From assembly GCA_950071875.1 (NCBI GenBank), contig CATMNW010000163.1, positions 1-6,235 on the forward strand: a stretch of DNA of 6,235 nucleotides, given 5' to 3'. This document shows, piece after piece, positions 1-5,276 of this stretch (position 1 is its first letter; the number at the start of each line of letters is the position of its first letter). The DNA comes from an uncultured Erythrobacteraceae bacterium. GTDB lineage: Bacteria; Pseudomonadota; Alphaproteobacteria; Sphingomonadales; Sphingomonadaceae. The notes under the pieces were generated by a model. It ran no database searches, was not told the origin of the DNA, and worked only from the letters and a program-made list of their open reading frames with translations. Position numbers and translations under genes: made by a program.

Positions 1-166
1 GATTGTCGCGCGCGGTTTCGGTGCTGAACTGGTTCGATCCGAGGCCGGACACCGGCCGATCGGGACGGGGAAATTCCACCGAAGTTTCGGGCCGGTCGCC
101 GGGCGCCTGACCGCAGGCGGCAAGCGCCAGCAGCAAGCCCACCGAGGCGGCCCGGCGCAGGATCAC
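1..166 (-). CDS. Lipoprotein, 5' part only; possibly a SAM-dependent methyltransferase
   Basis: An open frame starts with GTG at 166-164 and runs off the left edge after 55 codons. Seen: the N-terminus is M-I-L-R-R-A-A-S followed by a hydrophobic run and a lipobox L-A-A-C, with the predicted lipidated Cys at residue 18. This is a classic type II signal peptide, so the mature protein should be anchored to a periplasmic membrane face. The start is supported by GAGG at 177-174, seven bases before GTG. The start codon overlaps the prfB stop (GTGA), which suggests translational coupling. After the Cys comes a Pro-rich linker and the segment RPVSGLGSNQFSTETARD. From memory, this resembles sphingomonad lipoproteins encoded just after prfB that carry a class I SAM methyltransferase fold. 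The methyltransferase motifs would lie outside the window, so that function is only inference. The lipoprotein call is much firmer than the enzyme call. Confidence 0.75.
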   Translation of the reverse strand, partial: MILRRAASVGLLLALAACGQAPGDRPETSVEFPRPDRPVSGLGSNQFSTETARDN

Positions 167-1290
167 TCCACGTCCTCGATCTCGACCGTCTCACCCGTCA
201 CGCGCTGCGCCAGCGCGGCCGAGATAAACGGATCGAGCGCGCCGTCGAGCACGTCATCGGGCGTCGGGCTGGTCACGCCGGTGCGCAAATCCTTCACCAT
301 CTGATAGGGCTGGAGCACATAGCTCCTGATCTGGTGGCCCCATCCGATATCGGTCTTGCTCTCGTATTCGGTGCCCGCCGCGGCCTCGCGTTCGGCCATC
401 TCGCGCTCGTAGAGACGGGCCTTGAGCATATTCATCGCGGTCGCACGGTTCTTGTGCTGGCTGCGGTCGTTCTGGCTGGCGACGACGATCCCGGTCGGTT
501 GGTGGGTGATGCGCACGGCGGAATCGGTGGTGTTGACGTGCTGGCCGCCCGCACCCGATGCGCGGTAGGTGTCGATCTTGAGGTCGGAAGGGTTGATTTC
601 GATATCGATATCGTCGTCGATGACGGGATATACCCAGACCGAGCTGAAACTGGTGTGGCGGCGTGCCGAACTGTCGTAAGGGCTGATGCGCACAAGGCGA
701 TGGACGCCGCTTTCCGTCTTGGCATAGCCATAGGCGTTTTCGCCCTTGATCAACAATGTCGCGCTCTTGATGCCTGCCTGATCGCCCGCGGCATATTCCA
801 CGGTTTCCACCTTGAAACCGCGCCGTTCGGCCCACCGGGCATACATGCGCAACAGCATTTCCGCCCAGTCCTGGCTTTCCGTGCCTCCCGCGCCGGCATT
901 GATCTGCAGGTATGTGTCGTAGCCGTCCGCTTCGCCGGAAAGCAGGGCCTGGACCTTGTCGCGATCGGCGCGTTCCGCGAGGCTGGCGAGTGTATCGAGG
1001 CCTTCACGCTCCACATCGCCATCGCCTTCGGCTTCGCCCATTTCGACGAATTCGACCGCGTCAGCCATCTCGCCCTCGATCTCGCGCACCGTATTGATCG
1101 CGGTTTCGAGCCTCTTTTGCTCTTGCGTGATTGCCTGCGCCTGCTTTGGATCATCCCACAATGTCGGATCCTGCACGCGCGCGTCGAGTTCGTCGAGGCG
1201 GCGCAAGGCCTGTTCCCAGTCGAGCGACTGGCGGACCAGCGACAACGCAGCTTCTATCCGTTCGATATGGGCCTGCCCTTCGGCACGCAT
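163..1290 (-). CDS. prfB: Peptide chain release factor 2 (RF2)
   Basis: RF2 recognises UGA and UAA stop codons in the ribosomal A site and triggers peptidyl-tRNA hydrolysis. The protein is 375 aa, close to the 365 aa E. coli form. Seen: an N-terminal helical domain (about 1-115); the codon-recognition loop with SPY at 203-205, where most RF2s have SPF; the flanking segment RRHTSF; and the catalytic GGQ at 248-250 within SGAGGQHVN, whose Gln250 is the expected PrmC methylation target. The residue matching E. coli position 246 is Ala (A244). The C-terminal segment IGWGHQIRSYVL and DLRTGV are typical RF2 blocks. The programmed +1 frameshift is absent: the region matching E. coli RGYLDY reads RQSLDW in one continuous frame. 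The ATG start has AAGGA at 1302-1298, seven bases upstream. The upstream gene is PBP1A, 111 bp away, and the stop overlaps the next gene. Confidence 0.99.
   Translation of the reverse strand: MRAEGQAHIERIEAALSLVRQSLDWEQALRRLDELDARVQDPTLWDDPKQAQAITQEQKRLETAINTVREIEGEMADAVEFVEMGEAEGDGDVEREGLDTLASLAERADRDKVQALLSGEADGYDTYLQINAGAGGTESQDWAEMLLRMYARWAERRGFKVETVEYAAGDQAGIKSATLLIKGENAYGYAKTESGVHRLVRISPYDSSARRHTSFSSVWVYPVIDDDIDIEINPSDLKIDTYRASGAGGQHVNTTDSAVRITHQPTGIVVASQNDRSQHKNRATAMNMLKARLYEREMAEREAAAGTEYESKTDIGWGHQIRSYVLQPYQMVKDLRTGVTSPTPDDVLDGALDPFISAALAQRVTGETVEIEDVE
174..177 (-). promoter_or_regulatory. Ribosome binding site deciding the GTG start of the lipoprotein gene
   Basis: On the minus strand GAGG lies seven bases upstream of the GTG at 166-164, inside the last codons of prfB. 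No in-frame ATG lies nearby that would preserve the signal peptide. This spacing plus the intact lipobox downstream is why I chose the GTG start. Confidence 0.6.
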
Positions 1291-1320
1291 AGAGTATTCC
1301 TTCTTTTCGGCTGGTCACGC

Positions 1321-1347
1321 CCCTAGTATCTGGAGGGCGATTGTAAA
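1321..1347 (-). promoter_or_regulatory. Candidate promoter in the mrcA-prfB gap
   Basis: Reading the minus strand, TTTACA (1347-1342, five of six to the -35 consensus TTGACA) is followed after 15 bases by CTAGGG (1326-1321) within CTAGGGGC. A similar CTAGGGGC lies before mrcA. I infer that CTAGGG may act as a sphingomonad-style -10. It would place the transcript start about 24 bases before the prfB ATG, leaving room for the Shine-Dalgarno site. The 15-base spacer is short, so this is tentative. No hairpin with a T-run was seen in this 111-bp gap, so read-through from mrcA is also possible. Confidence 0.3.
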
Positions 1348-1401
1348 GGGTTGCACCATTCGGATCGGGGCGCATCGGGTCGCTCCCGCCGGGCTCGTGG
1401 C

Positions 1402-3897
1402 TTAGTAAATACCGCCCTGATCCTCGACGAAATCGCTCGGCTGCTGCGCCTGATCGGCGTTTCGCGCGGCCACGGCGCCCTGCCTACCGCGCCTGATTAG
1501 TTCGAGAATTTCGTTCCGCTTGGCCGCAATCGCATCGTTGCGGGTGGCGCGCGGCGGCTCGGTATCGGGTTTGAAGGCTTCCCAGATTATCGCCGCTGTC
1601 GGTTCGTCCGACGGCGTTCCTTCGAATACGCGTTTGCCGCTGCGCCGGTCGATCTTGACCATGCGCACACCCGGCGGAGCGACGAAGTCTTCCGCCGTCC
1701 AGCGATCCTTCGTGGCGTCGATGAAGCGCTTCATGATGGTCGCGGCAGTGTTGCCACCCTGCACCCATCCACCCAGATTTCGGGGCTGGTCGAAACCGAC
1801 GTACATGCCGGCGATAATCTCGGGCGATCCCCCGACAAACCAGGCGTTCGTGGGCCCGTTCGTAGTACCGGTCTTGCCGAACAGCGGCAGATTGAGGCTG
1901 CGCAGACGCACTGCTGTACCGCGCGTCACGACGCCCTGCAGCATATGCACCATCTGGAACGCCGTTCTGGGATCGAGTACCTGGCGACCCGAAACGTCGA
2001 ACCGCGGCATCGGCTGACCATCCCATTCGGGCATATTGCAACTCGTGCAATCACGCCTGTCGGTCCGGAAAATAACCTTGCCGTCGCGGTCCTGCACGTA
2101 ATCGATCACGGACCCGTCGTTCTGTCGGCCCCAATTGGCAAGCGCGGCATAAGCATTGACCATTCGGGCGACCGTGGTTTCGCCGGCACCCAATGCGAAG
2201 GAATAATAGGGTTCGTATTTGCCGATACCAAGCCGGTCGATCGTCTTGATCACGTTGTCCATGCCGGTGTCGTCCGCGATATGAACCGTCATCAGGTTGC
2301 GGCTCTGCTCAAGACCCCAACGCAAGGTATGCACGCCGCCCCCACCGCCGCCGAAGTTGCGGAAGCATTTTTCACCCAGGTTGGCCCCTTGCCACACACA
2401 GAAGGTCTGGTCCGGCACCTGCGTTGCAGGGGTCATGCCCTGATCAAGGGCGCTGGCATAGACGAATGGTTTGATGGTGGATCCAGGCTGGCGCATGGCC
2501 TGCGTCGCACGATTGAAGCTGCCCAGGCGGCTGTCGAAACCGCCCTGCATCGCAAGAATGCGTCCGGTCTGCGGCGCTTCTGCGAGAAATGCGCCCGACA
2601 CTTCGGGCACACCGCGAATGGCATATCCATCGCCTGAACGGGCCGCTGCGACGACGTCGCCAGCCTCCAGCGAGGACGGCCCGCCCGACAAAGCAAATTC
2701 CTCGCCATCGGAGAACCCGATGCGTCCCGGTGCAGTGATTACGCCAACCCGCCAGTCGTTATAGCTGATCGAGATATTCGACGAGGCGAGCTGACTGGTG
2801 AGATCGCCATTGTCGGGATTGAGCGTGGCAATCGGTCCGGTGAAACCGCGATTGCCGTGATAACTGATAAGCTGGGCGCGCAGGGCATCGCGCGCGGCGT
2901 CCTGAAGTTCGGTATCGAGCGAAGTGCGCACCCACAGCCCGCCCGAATACACGCTGTTACGGCCATCATCCGCGGTTTCGCCGAATTCATCGATCAGCTG
3001 CCGACGCACTTCTTCAAGGAAGTATCCCGCATCGGCCGACCGCTGCGTGCGCTGCTGCACCAGCCCGAGATCCAGTTGCTTGGCCGCGGCTCCTTCGGCT
3101 GCACTGATGAATTCATTCGCAACCATCTGGTCGAGAACGAAATTGCGCCGTGCCACAGCCATATCGCGATACCGTTCGCGGCCGTACCGTTCAGGTGCCT
3201 TGGGCAGGATCGCCAGGAACGCCATTTCGTGCAGGTCGAGATCGCCGACATCCTTGTCGAAATAGGCGCGCGATGCGGCCTGCACACCAAAGCTTCGGCG
3301 TCCGAGCGGGATTTCGTTGAGGTAAAGTTCGAGGATTTCCTGTTTGGTCAGCACGCTTTCGATGCGCGTGGCCAGGATCATCTCCTTCACCTTCCGGGTG
3401 ACGGAATACTCGTCACCCAGCAACAGGTTCTTCGCCACCTGCTGGGTAATGGTCGATCCACCCACCGCACGGCCGGTGCGTGCCGGGTTGAGGTAATCGA
3501 TCACTGCATTGGCAGTGCCGGTAAAATCGACGCCGCCGTGGCTGAAGAACGTCTTGTCTTCTGCCGAAAGATAGGCCTCGACCAATCGCTCGGGAAAATC
3601 GCCGTACTGCAATTGTACGCGGCGTTCGCGGGCGTAAGTGTGCACGATCTCGCCGTCGATCCCGCGGACGACCGAAGGCAGCGGGGTTTCGTATGTCAGA
3701 AGCGATTCGGCTTCGGGCAGGTTACGGCCGAGTGTCGCCCAGGCGAGAACCAGCGTGACCAGGCCCAGTCCGCCGATATAGCTTGCCAAGCGCAGTTTGC
3801 GGTTATGCGCCCAGTTCGCATCGAACCACGCGATCAAACGCCTGGGATCGCCGAGCAATCGGTGGCGATAATATTGGAGTGTAGAGAGGTCCGACAT
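1402..3897 (-). CDS. mrcA: Penicillin-binding protein 1A (bifunctional transglycosylase/transpeptidase)
   Basis: This class A PBP polymerises lipid II into glycan strands and cross-links their stem peptides at the periplasmic face of the inner membrane. The 831 aa length fits the family. Seen: a cytoplasmic N-terminus rich in Arg; one membrane anchor at about 37-55; and a GT51 transglycosylase domain (about 75-245) with the catalytic-Glu motif EDKTFFSHGG at 113-122, GGSTITQQ at 146-153, and KQEILELYLNEIPLG at 185-199. An OB-like segment follows (about 340-430). The transpeptidase domain (about 435-725) has the SxxK nucleophile STIK at 473-476, SRN at 532-534 and KTGT at 675-678, so both activities look intact. 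Two Cys pairs lie in the periplasmic part (C500/C511 and CTSC at 617-620), and a six-Gly run precedes SRN (516-521). The ATG has no strong Shine-Dalgarno site; GAAG three bases away is the best match. It lies 63 bp after the amidase gene. Confidence 0.98.
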   Translation of the reverse strand: MSDLSTLQYYRHRLLGDPRRLIAWFDANWAHNRKLRLASYIGGLGLVTLVLAWATLGRNLPEAESLLTYETPLPSVVRGIDGEIVHTYARERRVQLQYGDFPERLVEAYLSAEDKTFFSHGGVDFTGTANAVIDYLNPARTGRAVGGSTITQQVAKNLLLGDEYSVTRKVKEMILATRIESVLTKQEILELYLNEIPLGRRSFGVQAASRAYFDKDVGDLDLHEMAFLAILPKAPERYGRERYRDMAVARRNFVLDQMVANEFISAAEGAAAKQLDLGLVQQRTQRSADAGYFLEEVRRQLIDEFGETADDGRNSVYSGGLWVRTSLDTELQDAARDALRAQLISYHGNRGFTGPIATLNPDNGDLTSQLASSNISISYNDWRVGVITAPGRIGFSDGEEFALSGGPSSLEAGDVVAAARSGDGYAIRGVPEVSGAFLAEAPQTGRILAMQGGFDSRLGSFNRATQAMRQPGSTIKPFVYASALDQGMTPATQVPDQTFCVWQGANLGEKCFRNFGGGGGGVHTLRWGLEQSRNLMTVHIADDTGMDNVIKTIDRLGIGKYEPYYSFALGAGETTVARMVNAYAALANWGRQNDGSVIDYVQDRDGKVIFRTDRRDCTSCNMPEWDGQPMPRFDVSGRQVLDPRTAFQMVHMLQGVVTRGTAVRLRSLNLPLFGKTGTTNGPTNAWFVGGSPEIIAGMYVGFDQPRNLGGWVQGGNTAATIMKRFIDATKDRWTAEDFVAPPGVRMVKIDRRSGKRVFEGTPSDEPTAAIIWEAFKPDTEPPRATRNDAIAAKRNEILELIRRGRQGAVAARNADQAQQPSDFVEDQGGIY

Positions 3898-3900
3898 GAT

Positions 3901-3910
3901 CTTCGCGAAG
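3901..3910. repeat. Perfect 10-bp palindrome just before the mrcA start
   Basis: CTTCGCGAAG is exactly self-complementary and lies four bases upstream of the mrcA ATG (3897), between that start codon and the CTAGGGGC element. It has no loop, so it is a poor hairpin but could be a half-site pair for a dimeric DNA-binding protein. A palindrome of this length can also occur by chance in GC-rich DNA. No second copy was noticed in the window. Confidence 0.35.
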
Positions 3911-3911
3911 C

Positions 3912-3934
3912 CCCTAGCACGGCAATTCTGTAAA
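3912..3934 (-). promoter_or_regulatory. Candidate promoter element in the amidase-mrcA gap
   Basis: On the minus strand TTTACA (3934-3929) and CTAGGG (3917-3912, extended to CTAGGGGC) occur 11 bases apart. The same two words occur before prfB, 15 bases apart. The 11-base spacing is too short for a normal -35/-10 pair, so if CTAGGG is a -10, the -35 must be a weaker sequence further upstream. A start from this -10 would fall only about 7 bases before the ATG, giving an almost leaderless mrcA transcript. That would fit the poor Shine-Dalgarno match. Confidence 0.25.
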
Positions 3935-3960
3935 TCGCCAGAACGATGTGCGTGCTGCTG

Positions 3961-4824
3961 TCAGCTTTCTTGCTGGCGCGCGAAATAGATACGGATAGCC
4001 CGCGCCATGACCTCGGCGAACCGCTTGCGCCCTTCCGGAGAAGCGAGCCGTTCGGCATCCGCCTGATTGGTGATGAACCCGCTTTCGAACAACACCGAAG
4101 GAACGTCGGGAGCGCGCAGCACTTTCAGCGCAGCCGACCGCCGTCCCTGCGGGTGGAAGCGGATGGTCCCTTCCGCTTCCCGGCGTATCAGGCGGGAAAA
4201 TTCGTCGGACTGCTCCTGTGTGCGGCGCTGCGAAAGCTCCACCAGAATAGAGCTTACGACATCGCTTTGCTGGCCGACGTCGATACCGTTCAGACGGTCG
4301 GTAGCATTCTCGCGTTCAGCAAATCGGGCGGCAGCTTCGCTAGAAGCCTGGTTCGAGAGTGTATAGATGCTGGCCCCTGTCACTTCGGTCGCATCGCCTG
4401 CGCTGTCCGCATGGATCGAGAGAAACAGATCGGCTTCAAGGCGGCGGGCAATGTCGACCCGTTCTGCATGGACGAGGTAGCGATCATCGTCGCGTGTCAG
4501 CGCAACCCTTACATTGCCATCATCCTCCAGCTCGTCGCGCAACGCTTTTGCCAGGCCAAGCACGATGGTCTTCTCGCGATATCCCTGCCCCGATGCTCCG
4601 GGATCATGGCCGCCATGGCCTGCATCGATGACAACCAGCGGCAACCCATCACGCCCAGCGACTGCTGGCAGGCGCGAAGGCGCATCGACTTGTGGCAATT
4701 CGACCCTAAGGACATAGGCACGTCCGATTTCGGGCACGGGAATGCGTATCGCTGCCGCGATCAATGCCGCAACAATGGCAAGCGGCACCAGTACGAGGAG
4801 AACGATTTGCGCCCGGACAGTCAT
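3961..4824 (-). CDS. amiC: N-acetylmuramoyl-L-alanine amidase (Amidase_3, AmiC-type)
   Basis: This is a zinc hydrolase that cleaves the bond between N-acetylmuramic acid and L-alanine, separating stem peptides from glycan during cell division. Numbering is from the ATG (287 aa). Seen: an N-terminal hydrophobic segment at about 6-26 (signal anchor or uncleaved signal), then a short linker with no AMIN targeting domain, then the catalytic domain from about 62. Family zinc ligands are visible as H70 (VIDAGHGGHD), E84 (REKT) and H138 (LSIHADS). E247 in LFESGF is the expected catalytic Glu. A long stretch at about 158-225 (SSEAAARFAERENA onward) matches the insertion that in division amidases forms the helix occluding the active site until an EnvC/NlpD-type LytM activator binds; that regulation is inferred. 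I chose ATG at 4824 over a TTG three codons upstream (4833); neither has a good ribosome binding site. It is divergent from rne and upstream of PBP1A. Confidence 0.95.
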   Translation of the reverse strand: MTVRAQIVLLVLVPLAIVAALIAAAIRIPVPEIGRAYVLRVELPQVDAPSRLPAVAGRDGLPLVVIDAGHGGHDPGASGQGYREKTIVLGLAKALRDELEDDGNVRVALTRDDDRYLVHAERVDIARRLEADLFLSIHADSAGDATEVTGASIYTLSNQASSEAAARFAERENATDRLNGIDVGQQSDVVSSILVELSQRRTQEQSDEFSRLIRREAEGTIRFHPQGRRSAALKVLRAPDVPSVLFESGFITNQADAERLASPEGRKRFAEVMARAIRIYFARQQES

Positions 4825-4867
4825 CGACTGCAAGGTTACGGCGATGTTATCGAATGACGCAATATGG

Positions 4868-4895
4868 TTGCCGTGCGAAACCCACGGTGCTAGCG
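4868..4895 (+). promoter_or_regulatory. Candidate rne promoter
   Basis: TTGCCG (4868-4873), a 16-base spacer and CTAGCG (4890-4895) make a plausible -35/-10 pair on the plus strand. The -10 is preceded by GTG, as is the CTAGGG before mrcA (GTGCTAG in both). Transcription would start near 4902 and leave an rne leader of roughly 375 bases. A long leader is known for E. coli rne, where it mediates autoregulation. Within the spacer an inverted repeat CCGTG/CACGG (4871-4875 and 4883-4887) could be an operator or chance. Confidence 0.35.
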
Positions 4896-5183
4896 AACGG
4901 ACATCGGTTCCTGCGATGCCTCCGATCGGCGCGAATATCCCGCGACGAAGAGGGACAGAGAAGAAAACCGTTCCTTTTCAGGCCTCGGCGGATCATTCCG
5001 TTTCTGGCCATAAGCAATACAGGTTGATGCCGGACATGGCCCGTTCCTCCCCGACAACAGCAGCACAGGCATCTGCCTTTGCCGCCGTATCGGGCCGGAC
5101 AGCGCTTTCACAGCGCATGGTCATTGCCGCAGTCACGAATACCCGGCCCCATGCAGAATGCAGGGACTGCCGGTTCGCAAACA

Positions 5184-5213
5184 CCGCGACGCCCGCGATG
5201 GGCCGCGGATTTT
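5184..5213 (+). terminator. Terminator-like hairpin in the rne leader (possible attenuator or leader element)
   Basis: CCGCG (5184-5188) pairs with CGCGG (5204-5208), and GCCC (5191-5194) pairs with GGGC (5200-5203), around a GCGAT loop with a two-base AC bulge on the 5' side. This gives nine G-C pairs. It is followed directly by ATTTT (5209-5213). The shape resembles an intrinsic terminator with a short T-run, but it lies 64 bases upstream of the rne start on the same strand. It may instead be an attenuator or a leader structure sensed by RNase E. I infer structure only; function is not shown. Confidence 0.4.
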
Positions 5214-5224
5214 CCCACATGATA

Positions 5225-5261
5225 CGCCGCGCCGCAGCAGGGTCATCCCTGCGCGCAGGCG
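5225..5261 (+). promoter_or_regulatory. Stem-loop immediately upstream of the rne ribosome binding site
   Basis: GCAGGG (5237-5242) pairs with CCCTGC (5247-5252) around a TCAT loop. The stem continues as CGC (5233-5235) with GCG (5253-5255) past a bulged A. A lower stem CGCC (5225-5228) with GGCG (5258-5261) closes an internal loop. The structure ends four bases before the GGAG Shine-Dalgarno site at 5265-5268, which sits eight bases before the rne ATG. The position suits control of rne translation or stability, which is inference. Confidence 0.4.
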
Positions 5262-5276
5262 GCTGGAGATACAATA

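Larger units (their letters stand above)
4825..5276. other. 452-bp divergent intergenic region: rne leader and amiC upstream region
   Basis: Open frames cross this stretch on both strands, but none shows a ribosome binding site with a recognisable protein, and the longest run into the flanking genes, so I call no gene. The left part should contain the amiC promoter, but I could not identify a convincing one on the minus strand. The right part is probably the untranslated leader of rne. It holds a GAAAA/TTTTC A/T-rich pair (4963-4979), a small hairpin GCGCT/AGCGC (5102-5116), a strong GC hairpin followed by ATTTT (5184-5213), and a second stem directly before the rne ribosome binding site (5225-5261). 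Confidence 0.6.

Noticed and set aside
334..1326. 330-codon open frame antisense to prfB
   Set aside because: It mirrors prfB almost end to end, has no recognisable domain, and reflects GC-rich codon bias. RF2 on the other strand has all its motifs.
1291..1401. Intrinsic terminator between mrcA and prfB
   Set aside because: Only short CCC/GGG pairings are visible and there is no T-run after them.
2857..3933. 358-codon open frame antisense to the 5' part of mrcA
   Set aside because: Shadow of the PBP1A reading frame; the sense strand encodes intact transglycosylase motifs.
3946..4857. 303-codon open frame antisense to amiC
   Set aside because: Shadow of the amidase; no family resemblance and no ribosome binding site.
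4993..5274. 93-codon minus-strand open frame in the rne leader
   Set aside because: No ribosome binding site, domain or signal sequence; it is better explained as the complement of structured leader RNA.
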